From Atrina japonica (taxonomy: Eukaryota > Mollusca > Bivalvia > Pterioida > Pinnidae), in the NCBI GenBank assembly GCA_030159075.1, contig BROG01000508.1, positions 469,501 to 533,500 of the forward strand: a DNA stretch of 64,000 nucleotides, in the 5' to 3' direction. Below, one piece after another: positions 50,067-59,935 of this stretch. Under the pieces are notes generated by a model. It saw nothing but the letters and a program-made list of their open reading frames with translations. It was not told the DNA's origin and ran no database searches. The position numbers and the translations under genes were made by a program. Within the stretch, counting starts at the first letter, position 1. Each line of letters begins with the position of its first letter.

Positions 50067-50220
50067 TGGAGACACCAAATTACAAATTTTCATGAAATCA
50101 ACACACCAGTAATAAATAAAATTCGGTGTTTTTTTTTTGCATGAGTGCGCAAAATCATGTGATGCCCAGAATCACGTGTCACAGGAGTATATAAAATGCA
50201 ATAGGAATATTCTATATGTA

Positions 50221-50226
50221 TTTATT
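50221..50226 (-). promoter_or_regulatory. Candidate polyadenylation signal for Ly6 gene B
   Basis: AATAAA on the minus strand, about 75 bp after the stop codon at 50302. Confidence 0.5.
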
Positions 50227-50301
50227 TTGCCATAATCGAACAGTCCTTTTTTCGAAGTATGTCACTTTTTAAGGGTCCATGTCCTGTGGGTTCTATCTAG
50301 T

Positions 50302-51748
50302 TTAGGGTGCAAACGGAGGAAGTAGTGTGGGTTTTACATTATTACATAGTGTAGTTCCACAGCAATTGTATTCTAAACTTCTTTTCCGTGACGGGTGTTG
50401 ATCGCCAACTAAAGGTAATCTGTTACAGAACTAGAAAAAAAACAACAATAAATGAAAAAAAAAACAATTAACACACAAACAAACACATGTAAATCGCCTA
50501 TAAATCGGAGGCATAATGTCTACATTATAAAATTGAACAAATTTAAGACACAAGCTGTAATACTTATTATCTTCAGTTTACCTATATACACAAACATCAT
50601 CTTACTTGAAATCATGAACATCAACCTGGCCCTAGAATTAATATGCAGAAATCTTAGAAAAAAAAATCAAATTTGGAATGCTGTGTTAAAATGAGTGCCA
50701 GCTACTCAAATTTTTTTTTTTGGAACTGTACATCAGTTTAAAATCCAGTTCAACTGATGAAGTCTTATTGACAGAAACGGTCGTCTTGAGTGTTTGTTTT
50801 GTTCCTTTTTTTTTTTTGGTAAAACTGTTTGCCGCTGCTGTTGGACCGTTTGAGTTCCCAGAAGTATACATAAACCAAGTACCAGTTGACTATTTTTGTT
50901 TTACTAAGTAATATTTTGAATGGATAACATCATTTAAATTATCTTTCACTCCTCGAAAGGTAAAATAGTCAAATTTTACAGTCGTAATTCTTAAATGGAT
51001 TTCAGTATACATTTAGGTTATTTTGGACCTTGTATGACACCACTGTTTTGTTTTGGAACTCTAAATCTATTTCAAATTTCTATATCCAGCTAAAATGATG
51101 AAGTCTTACTGCCAGAAACGATAGAATTGGACATTTGTTTAGGGCCCCTTTTGGGCAAAACTATTTCTTTGGCATTATGATTATAATATATAATAGGAAT
51201 GATAGGTGATTTCTAAGTGTATTTCCTCCATACTGCTTCTAGGTACGTCTACAAAATTAGAGCAACAAATTTTAGATGTTGACTTAAGTCTAATATTGTT
51301 ATCTCATCCCTCGCCCTGTTCTTACGACTGGGCATCTAATGGTCAACAAGAATAAGTAAAGTGTAAATTAAAATATTTAGATTTATCTTTAACCTTGGTA
51401 GATATGGATGTAGATCTGTTGTGGTGATGATGTGAATACAAACAAAAATATCGAAAACGTGTAGGCCTATTTATTTACCTCCCTGTCAACACATCCCAGA
51501 TGATACTTGAGACCAAAGTTCTGATCCACCGTCTCTGACACAATACAGACCTTTATGTACAAAATAAATAGCATTAGATAAATGTGTGTAATATCGTATA
51601 CGCACGGGACGAGCGGTTTTGAGGTCCCGGAACCATTTTATGTTTTATTTATTCAGGCTATAACAAATTCTTATTACACAAATATCTGAATTTTCGTTTA
51701 ATTATGTTCATTGTATTATTGATAAAAATATAAGATATAAATGATATG

Positions 51749-51831
<83 letters not shown>

Positions 51832-54800
51832 TCGTTCTTGGCGCATGCTCGGTTCCTTGCCGCGCAAAGAACTCGGCGTAATTTAATATTTCAACATATG
51901 CTTGTACATTCATTAACCTTCATAACGTAAACAACATGATGTGTGTTATGTTTTCTATTATAATAATATACATTATTGTTTTACCTCGTATGGACATTTC
52001 ATTAATTTGGAGACTACAGCCGTTGTATTGTAGTGTTATAATGCATTCATTACCTGCATTAAGCTTTGATTTTCTAAAGATATTCATTTTTACATTAAGT
52101 ACTCTAAGACGGATTTGGCAATACATTTAGATTTATTACTTGCCCTTGTATGATACCACTTTTTCTTTGGGCAATATATACATTTTTGTTTTGCCTCGGA
52201 CTGAAATGGCGACATTTCATTGGATGTAAGAGGTCATGTGACTGCCTTCCATGGTTCTATGGAAGGTTAGTAAAAAAAACAATAGACGGCAGTGGCAGAT
52301 GATCCGATTCACTATTCTGTGTATAGTGGCAACTGAAGATTAGGTTTGTTACCGACCTTCCACGGGAATATGTCGGGATGATCAAGTCCATGGAAGGCAA
52401 TCTAATATCTAATAATAATAAATTCGAGGTAAACTGAGGGAGTCTTATTGATCGATTATTGATCGATTAAACGATCGTCTTGAGCATTTGTTTTGGCCTC
52501 TTTTGTAAAACTATAACTTTGGTATTGTTAATCATATTTAGTATTTACAGGGTAACAGAGCCGTTCCATTCTTGATCGTGAGTTCGAGTCCAACCGGCGG
52601 CAGGTTGGTTTCCTGTCCTTCGCACGAGAGAGTAAAAACCGAGGTCCCGTGTCACAGTAGGTGTCGGCACGTTAAAGAACCCACACTGATCAATGGCCGT
52701 AAGTGCCGAGCATAGGCCAAAATTTGAAGCCTTTCGCCGGCATTGGTGACGTCTCCATGTGTGTGAAATATTCTTGAGTGGGACATTAAACAATAGTAAA
52801 CAAACAAACAGGGTAACAATAACATATGACCTTCTGCATACGTTACATGCATTCATCTGGGATTTGAATTAGCATTTACAGGGCAATAGAAGAAGTTCTA
52901 CAGGACTTATTATTACAAGATTAATAACATTCCCCTTGACACGTTTGAGCGACATTCTACAAAACCAACGCAAATTTTCCATTAAATTTCGTGCAGTGTT
53001 ACAGTAACCGAGTTATTAAAATAAAGGTTTGCTGGACTCTACGACGTAATATTGGATATGATGTACTGTTGTGTTATCAAATCAGTAACCAAAATGTTTG
53101 GCAAATTTTAATTGATTAATAACGCCAATTAGTTCCATAGGCGTAGGAACCCAGGGCCCGGCCCCCCACTTTTTTCACATACAAATTTTATTTTATATTA
53201 ACATCACGTCTGGAATCAAGAAAAAGGCTTCCCAGAGATTAATGCTTTTAAATTAGGCCTACCAAAATTTTCGCTCCTCGCTACGCTGGGCGAATTATAT
53301 ACTCTTTCTTTCCTCTAACTCGAAATTCTGGATCCAACCAGGCTTTGTCTGTATATCTATGATTTTATGGAATTGGACTTCTGACTTTGTATTATGTGTT
53401 GTGTTTGCCCTACATATCGGTAAAGATATTTTCGATTGACGGTTAAAAACAAATTTCCTCAAACATTTCCGAATAAATTTTATCTTTACACGTCATCAGT
53501 CTGCTTTTCATGATGTATGCACTGCATCACAATTAGGTATAATTTTATTTCACCAGCCTAAAAACACCCACCTTTTAAATTTTTTCTACATCCATCGCTC
53601 TGTGTAATGCATAATCAAAAAACTGCATTCCCCCGGGGAAAAAACTTTCACTTGACAAAAAAAAAAAAAAAAATTGGCCCACCTCTTTTTATGTTCCTAC
53701 GCCACTGAGTTTACCTACAGCATGCTGACAATATTAGTAAAGATTTTATTTTTCTATATATATTTCACATAAAACACATTTTTCATACAACTATTTTTAC
53801 AAAACTCTTTTTTATTCGTTTTTCATAACAATGTTCACCATTTTGACGTTTCTATTTTTGTTTTTGTTATAAATTTTCATCGTTGTTTTATTGCATTGGC
53901 AAGTTTTGCTGTTGTTGGATGGTTGTTTAAAGTCCCACTCAACTTCAAGAATCTTTCACTCGTATGGAGACGTCACCAAATGCCGGTGAAGGGCTTCAAA
54001 CTTTGACCTGTGCTCTGCACTTACGGCCATTGGGCAGCGAGAGTTCTTTAACGTGCTGACACCTAGTGTGAGACGGGACCTCGGTTTTACTGTCTCATCC
54101 GTTGTTGTATAGTTGTTTAGTGTCCATCTCAAGAATCTTTTACTCATATATAGACGTCACCAAACGTCAAATTTTGGCCTTTGCTTACAGCCATTGAACA
54201 ATGAGGGTGCCGACACCTACTATGACACGAGACCTCGGTTTTTACTGTCTCATACGAAGGACAAGAAAAGCCAGCCGCCTCCGCCGAGGCTCGAACCCGC
54301 AATCCTCCGAATTGAGCCCTCTACCGCGGATCACGACGGCTCTCCTGTCTCATCCGAAGGACAGGAAAAGCCAAGCCACCTTTGCCAAGACTCGATTCCG
54401 TAACCCTCTGGTTGTGAATCGAGCCACGACGGCCCTCTGCCAAGTTTTGCAAGATACAAAGTTTTAATGCATCTTTTGATATGTAAATTGAGAATTTCGA
54501 CACGTAGAATTTATTTTTCTGTTAAAATGGATGAATCTCGAAATCATAAACATTGATTCACAATGAATTTGTTTATGGTTATATATTTTATATGGTTTAT
54601 TTTTTATCAAAGTTGATAGTAAAGTCACTGTAAAGCAACTGTTGATTTACTTGAAATGTATACATAGAAAATACTAGGTTTTGTCATATATATATATATA
54701 TATATATTGTATATTTACCTGGTTTTGAGTGGAACAATATTCGGTCGAATGACACAATGACGGATCATCCGAGTTGCGACAGTGAAAGCACGTTAGCTTG

Positions 54801-55060
54801 CCATCTATAATGTGTGTACACAATATCATTTTTTTTACATTTTCTTTACGCATTATATCATATATAATAGTTTTCTTTTCTAAATATCTATTGCAATTGA
54901 ATTGTGTTGTATGTAGTCTTTTGTCAACGAAATTTAGAGCCACGGCAATAGTAAGAATACATTCAAAATAGGCCCCCTAAATGATGGTACCAAGAAAAAG
55001 GAATACTAAAAATTGAGATACAAATAATTACAATAGCAAAGGGATCATCCGACCTAAAAT

Positions 55061-55093
<33 letters not shown>

Positions 55094-57444
55094 GAAAGAA
55101 AAGTGATAAAAGGCAATTAAAAATAGTACAAATGAAAAAAAAAAAGATTTTTTTGTAGAACGGCAGAATTTTGTCAATTGTCAAGCCGTAGGACACTAAA
55201 ACTTGAAATTTTTTAATACTTGTCTGTTATGTGATTGGACTCTTTTAAATATACCTTTATGATACACTATGATTAATATCCAACCGCGCATTGGTGCGTC
55301 CATGCATTTCTGCCTACATACATACCCACAAAAGTACACACATGAAAAAAATATTGTACTCACGACTGTAGTTTAATAGGAGTAAAACTGAAAAATAAAA
55401 ATGTAGCTGTCAGGCATTATTAATGAAGTTGATATTAAATCAGATGAAAAATACTGTGGAATATACTGATTCCACGTGTACACTGCTGCTACAATTACTA
55501 CTGCTACTACTACTACTACCGGTAATTCTGCTTCTGCTACTACATTTCTACTTCAGTCGACACCACCATTTATAATCCCACTGATACTACCATTACTAGT
55601 TCAGTTAATGTTACTACTACTGTTGCTACTATCAATACTTCTGTAACTGCTAGTGTCACGATTCCTTCTCCTCCTACAACTTATAATAATATTAGTACTA
55701 CTACTGTATTCTAATGCTACAACAACTACTAATATTCTACTACGTTTGTTACTTCTGATGTTACTGATATGTCTTCTGTATATTTCTACGTAGTAACCGT
55801 TGCAACATTTTGGTGGCACAGTTTATACATCCTATTCAATAGATTGTGGTAGTGTGATTTCAATCAGAGCCGGCCTGGTTCAGTCGGTAGCGCGCTCGAC
55901 CCTTGATCGTGAGGTCGTGAGTTCGAGTCCAGCTGGCGACAGGTTGGTTTCCTGTCCTTCGGATGAGACAGTAAAACTTGAGGTCCCGTGTTACAGTAGG
56001 AGTCGGCACGTTAAAGAACCCTCACTGCTCAATGGCCGTAAGTGCCGACATAGGCCAAAATTTCTACACCCCAAATGACAATATTTACAGTTGAACTGTG
56101 ATTGTTCACTCTGGTGAGTGCACTGTGATTGTTTACTCTTTTTTATAATCTTCAGCTATTTCGCATGAGTTCTGTGTATTTATCCAGTGCTGTTTGTTAA
56201 CTAGTAGTCAGAGCCGGCCTGGCTCTGTCGGTAGCGCGCTCGACTCTGGATCGTGAGTTAAAACTCGCCGGCCCAGGTTGGTTTCATGTCTTTTGGATAT
56301 GACAGTAAAAACTGGAGGTCACGTGTCACAGTAGGTGTCGGCACGTTAAAGAACCCTCACTGCTCAATGGCCGTAAGTGCCGACATAGGCCAAAATTTCT
56401 ACACCCCAAATGACAATATTTACAGTTGAACTGTGATTGTTTACTCTGTTTTTATGAGTGCACTGTGATTGTTTACTCTGTTTTATAACTTCCGCTATTT
56501 ACCGCATGGGGTGCACGGTGTATTTATCTGATAAGAAATAGTGCGAGTGTATGATTATGTATGTCTCTGTTCCTTTGTGGTATGAGTCATTTACATATAC
56601 AGATGTTTCTTAAATGCTTTCACATTGTTTTTAATTCTAGTATAATAAAATAAAATTTGTTTCCATTATTCCTTCCCCATTAGAGACACGACACACGAGT
56701 CAACTACCACATTGTTCAAAATGTGTAAACTGTTCACAATACCACATGGTTCAAAATGTGTAAACTGTTCACAATACCACATGGTTCAAAATGTGTAACC
56801 TGTTCACAATACCACATGGTTAAAAATGTGTAACCTGTTCACAATACCACATGGTTCAAAATGTGTAACCTGTTCACAATACCACATGGTTCAAAATGTG
56901 TAAACTGTTCACAATACCACATGGTTCAAAATGTGTAACCTGTTCACAATAACACATGGTTCAAAATGTGTAACCTGTTCACCATGGGCAAACACGGACC
57001 TCTTGTAATCAAGAGGTGGGATCAGGTGTCATGGAGGAGTAAGCATCCCCTGTCGATGGGTCACACCCGCCGTGAGTCCACAGTCAAATCCAAATGAAAT
57101 ATGTGAGGAACGAATCCTCGTCATAATTGGTACAGACGTCTCAACAACCGCCATTCACTGAATGAAACGGAGTAATTGCAAACAAGAATGTTATACCGAC
57201 CGTAAAATTTACGGAAAGTTGACATTAAAAGCGGTTTTCGATATCGTAGAAACTGTTTTTGTGAATTAATGACTAATTTCATCACTTTTTAGTCGAAATC
57301 TTGATCGAGTTAGAAAACTATGATCGATCTCACAACAGATTTATCAAAAGAATGTCCACTGGAATGTTTTATGTCCAGAAAAAAAAAATTCTTTACAAAA
57401 GAAGACTTACCCATTAAATAACAGTAGAACAGGTAGAGTGTCAT
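50302..57444 (-). CDS. Ly6/uPAR (three-finger) domain protein B
   Basis: Five minus-strand exons: 57444-57411 (ATG), 55387-55364 (24-nt microexon), 54804-54719, 51550-51479, 50430-50302 with the stop. Phases are 1, 1, 0, 0 and every junction is GT-AG. Product 114 residues: signal peptide (LYLFYCYLMVLLLLNYS), then a Ly6 domain with ten cysteines: KLTCFHC, SLC, EYC, VCIVSET, LGC, FCNR and the hallmark NCCGTTLCNN, ending in a short Pro-rich tail. No hydrophobic C-terminal tail, so it is predicted secreted rather than GPI-anchored. Exon sizes and phases match gene A (36566-42111), including the microexon, so the two arose by duplication. One of the donors is GTGAGT and another GTAAGT. The large introns hold SINEs, a TIR element and a retrozyme-like dimer on the opposite strand. 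Confidence 0.82.
50730..51190 (+). mobile_element. Retrozyme-like repeat, head-to-tail dimer with 341-bp spacing
   Basis: Hammerhead boxes begin at 50754 (intact) and 51095 (first base mutated). The unit between aligns with 1985-2310 and 36850-37190. Non-coding. Two hammerheads in direct repeat around a 300-350-bp body is the layout of retrozymes. Confidence 0.6.
50749..50790 (+). ncRNA. Type I hammerhead ribozyme, complete core
   Basis: Order: TTCAA (stem I), CTGATGA, A-GTC-TTATT-GAC-A (stem II), GAAA, A-C-G-GT-C-G-T (minimal stem III with a 2-base loop), C17, TTGAG (stem I). Stem I pairs TTCAA with TTGAG (four Watson-Crick pairs and one G-U). Predicted cleavage between 50785 and 50786. The very short stem III is typical of hammerheads in Penelope-like elements and retrozymes. 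Weak point: an A-A mismatch at the base of stem II, also seen in the other family copies that keep this region. Confidence 0.65.
51752..51826. repeat. (TA)n microsatellite
   Basis: Uninterrupted TA. Confidence 0.95.
52085..52172 (+). mobile_element. Retrozyme-family fragment
   Basis: ACGGATTTGGCAATACATTT, CCTTGTATGATACCACTTTT. The rest of the unit resumes at 52425, after an inserted repeat. Confidence 0.5.
52175..52425. repeat. Foldback-type repeat (as 33805-34050), inserted in a retrozyme copy
   Basis: Interrupts the retrozyme-family unit, whose two halves lie on either side. Confidence 0.5.
52425..52535 (+). mobile_element. Retrozyme-family fragment with broken hammerhead
   Basis: CTGAGGGAGTCTTATTGA followed by a duplicated ATCGATTATTG, then ACGATCGTCTTGAGC. 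Core damaged at A9 and by the duplication. Confidence 0.5.
52555..52810 (+). mobile_element. Family 1 SINE, 5'-truncated
   Basis: Starts within the tRNA-like head (TTGATCGTGAGTTCGAGTCC) and has a full body and an (AAAC) tail. Confidence 0.8.
53140..53703. mobile_element. TIR element, 564 bp
   Basis: Left GGCGTAGGAACCCAGGGCCC and, inverted, right GGCGTAGGAACATAAAAAGA ... GGTGGGCC. The first 11 bases are identical. No transposase frame. Confidence 0.6.
53917..54102 (-). mobile_element. Family 1 SINE, truncated copy 1 of 2
   Basis: 3' end and body (AAGTCCCACTCAACTTCAAG, GCACTTACGGCCATTGGGCA, TTCTTTAACGTGCTGACACC), cut at TTTTACTGTCTCATCCG. Confidence 0.8.
54103..54440 (-). mobile_element. Family 1 SINE, copy 2 inserted next to copy 1
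   Basis: Begins TTGTTTAGTGTCCATCTCAA. The body is followed by two tRNA-like heads in series (CGAGGCTCGAACCCGCAATC; AAGACTCGATTCCGTAACCC), a partial duplication. Confidence 0.75.
54688..54711. repeat. Short (TA)n beside a Ly6 B splice donor
   Basis: The TA run starts a few bases inside the intron downstream (minus strand) of exon 3. Confidence 0.9.
55061..55094. repeat. (GAT)n microsatellite
   Basis: Ten uninterrupted trinucleotides. Confidence 0.9.
55490..55770. repeat. Imperfect (TAC/TGCTAC)n trinucleotide-rich region
   Basis: Long stretch of diverged CTA/CTG triplets. The minus-strand frame through it is not a gene. Confidence 0.7.
55864..56510 (+). mobile_element. Tandem duplication of a family 1 SINE plus its flank, 345-bp period
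   Basis: AGAGCCGGCCTGG at 55866 and 56211 starts two SINE copies. Both bodies end at CCGACATAGGCCAAAATTTC and both continue into the same non-SINE flank (CACCCCAAATGACAATATTT, TGCACTGTGATTGTTTACTC), so the second copy came from segmental duplication, not a new insertion. Confidence 0.8.
56702..56981 (+). repeat. 35-bp minisatellite, about 8 copies
   Basis: Units of TACCACATGGTTCAAAATGT + GTAACCTGTTCACAA, nearly identical, ending exactly where an RT-tail repeat begins. Confidence 0.9.
56984..57245 (-). mobile_element. RT-tail dispersed repeat copy with RT C-terminus
   Basis: GGGCAAACACGGACCTCTTG, TCGATGGGTCACACCCGCCG, CTCAACAACCGCCATTCACT. The minus-strand frame reads LMSTFRKFYGRYN. The distal tail is replaced by the minisatellite. 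Confidence 0.75.
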
Positions 57445-57775
57445 TCTGTTTATTGAGAGCACTATGTGTAAAATCTTATCATTACAGACAACCTAGTTCA
57501 CAAGATAATAAAGTTCATATAAAACCACACATTAATAGTAGGCGAGTAGTCAATAATTGCCTTTGATTTTTATTTAAATTAATCAAAAATGAATTTAAAG
57601 TCTTCCGCGGAAGCAGTGGGTTGATTCCCCGTCAGCTTTTTCAAAACATTTCTGATAAAACATTCATCTTTAAATTAGAATATTTATTGTAAGAAGAAAC
57701 CGTTCCGCCGCTATTTTAAAAAGAGCCATAACTCTTACCAAGAAACAAGAAAAGAGAACTAGGTAAAGTTCTACT
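57250..57775. other. Contains Ly6 B first exon (57411-57444), otherwise nothing recognised
   Basis: Promoter region of the Ly6 B gene should lie to the right of 57444. No TATA box that I would defend. Confidence 0.3.
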
Positions 57776-57778
57776 TTT

Positions 57779-57916
57779 TAACTCATCAACCCCTGAAGTC
57801 ACATTTGGACCTACCCATTTCAAAGAATGATTATGTCCACTATTCAGGGGTGTATGAGAACATATTATTTATTGATTTGGAAGAGTCTAAATTTGCCTAC
57901 AGGGGTTGATGAGTTA
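57779..57916. mobile_element. Intact 138-bp MITE with perfect 17-bp TIRs
   Basis: TAACTCATCAACCCCTG ... CAGGGGTTGATGAGTTA. A second copy at 19069-19597 is split by a SINE. Confidence 0.75.
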
Positions 57917-57919
57917 AAG

Positions 57920-58725
57920 CAAAGCTTCTACCTGAAACATTAATAATTTTATTTGAAATCAAACCTGAATGCTTACAGCAGTCCACAGGTATAGCAATTA
58001 CGAAACGTAAAAAAGCAGAATGTATCCCTTGGAAGTTGATAAGAGATTTTAATTCATAAGAGATTTTAATAAAAAATAGAAAATTGAATATAAATATAAA
58101 TTTTTAAAATCATTTGTTTATTGATTTTCACAAATAATATAAACAAATAGGTTAAACTGTAGCGCTTTTAATTGCGTCGTTATGACAACACTAGACTGTT
58201 ACGTCATTTTCTGAGAGGTCATCACGACAATGGCGAATACCGGAAGAGAAGTTGATGTTGTTAAGTTAAAAATACAGTTATTGAAAGAGGACTTTGAAAT
58301 AAATCCCGTGGAGAGACTATAGATGATATTCAATGATTCCGGAATGTTAATATATTCATCGCTAGAGGACGAAGCAATTGCATGGAAAATAGGCCTAACT
58401 GCAGTAGCGATAGGTCATTGGCCTGACTGTACTTGAATTGACCTATCGCTAACACATGGCTGTCCATGTGTTTTTTTGACGACATTCGATTGTGATTTCA
58501 TAATCACACAAGTGTTAGATTTTTTCTGTTGTGTGGTGCATTCGCGACTGTAACATATGACCACTTGACCTACTTTTTTTTTGCATGACGTAAAATACAT
58601 TTGTGTATTGCAAATGGCGGTATTGTAAACACAAGGTAGTGCCGTCCGGGGGCGTGGATTAATTAGCGTTCACGTCATTGATGTATGACTCGAATTGTTT
58701 CTTGATTGTTAACCAATGAAATCAG
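57920..58725. other. Intergenic, nothing firmly recognised
   Basis: Contains short inverted words (TGACCTATCGCTA / TAGCGATAGGTCA around 58400-58455) and a 30-codon ATG frame at 58230-58322 that I do not call. Confidence 0.3.
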
Positions 58726-58727
58726 CA

Positions 58728-58835
58728 TAGGTCAAACTTTGAAGCCCTTCACCGGCATTTGGTGACGTCTCCATATGAGTGAAATATTCTCGAGTGGGAC
58801 GTTAAACAACAATAAACAAACAAACAAACAAACCA
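58728..58835 (+). mobile_element. Family 1 SINE, 3' end only
   Basis: GAAGCCCTTCACCGGCATTT, ATTCTCGAGTGGGACGTTAA and an (AAAC)n tail. Confidence 0.8.
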
Positions 58836-58839
58836 ATGA

Positions 58840-59690
58840 AATCATCGAAAATTTATAAATTTTAATTATTTTCATATGAATTCTCAGATTCATCTGTAGG
58901 TCTGTTTGGTTGAACATCTACAAGCATATCGTCTTGTTGATTGCAAGCGTACCTGTAGCCGCACAAAACATATGCCACATCTGATGCATGTTTATCCTCG
59001 TTTATTACATGCGACGCATTATTAGATTAAGTGACTTCTGACCCTTTCACATGTGGAACTCTGGGTACAGGGTTTCTCCTCCTCCTGCTTTTAAACAAAT
59101 AATTCATAATCTCTGGTCCAGTGACGCCACACGGTAGCGGATCCGGGTAGTTCGTGGTTGGGGCATTGCTACCATGGAAATTTTGGGTACATATATTAAT
59201 GTCTCTGGTGTCATTATGGATGGTAAAATTCTGGCGACCACACGCCTTCGCCCATTTTCTGTATGTTTACTCGAACATTTAACAAAAGTTACCCCATTCA
59301 TACATCCCCTACGATAGTATCTGCTGTCACTTCGACAATCACAATGTTTAACAACCAGTGTAACTTGGTTGTAAACGTATATAACGTGAAAATACCTACA
59401 TGTATATTGTATCTAGCAGACAATTGTATCGCTAAAATGTAAAATGTTTTTTCGTAGTCACGTGACGTTAACAATGATTTTTAGGAATTTTATGAAGCGT
59501 AACGAAATAATCTAATTAACACTTAGTCTATGGGAGACTGCTGCGAGTAATGTAAATATATTTATGATTATTAATGTTCCTTGGCACAGAATAAATAGAT
59601 TTTTAAAAACGATTTAAAAATGTCACATATTTGTGTTTTATTCTGTTCGCGCTTTCGCCTGTAGGCCCACAGAATGTGGTAGTTATGTAG
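58840..59690. other. Intergenic, nothing recognised
   Basis: No repeat family or exon noted. Confidence 0.3.
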
Positions 59691-59691
59691 T

Positions 59692-59848
59692 GTCGCAGTA
59701 GGTGTCGGCACGTTAAAGAACCCTCACTGCTCAATGGCCGTGAGTATAGGTCAAAAATTGAAGCACTTCACCGGCATTTGGTGACGTCTCCATATGAGTG
59801 AAACATTCTTGAGTGGGACGTTAAACAAAAATAAACAAACAAACAATC
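59692..59848 (+). mobile_element. Family 1 SINE, 3' half
   Basis: GTGTCGCAGTAGGTGTCGGC to TTCTTGAGTGGGACGTTAAA and tail. Confidence 0.8.
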
Positions 59849-59935
59849 TTTATCTGCAAACATGAGATTGTTCTCTGACATGTCATGTTTTGCATTATTT
59901 TGGATGAATTTACATGCATGCTGACATCAAAAAGT

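Noticed and set aside
58230..58322. 30-codon ATG frame (MANTGREVDV...)
   Set aside because: Too short, with no splice donor or family resemblance strong enough to call; possibly a transposon relic.
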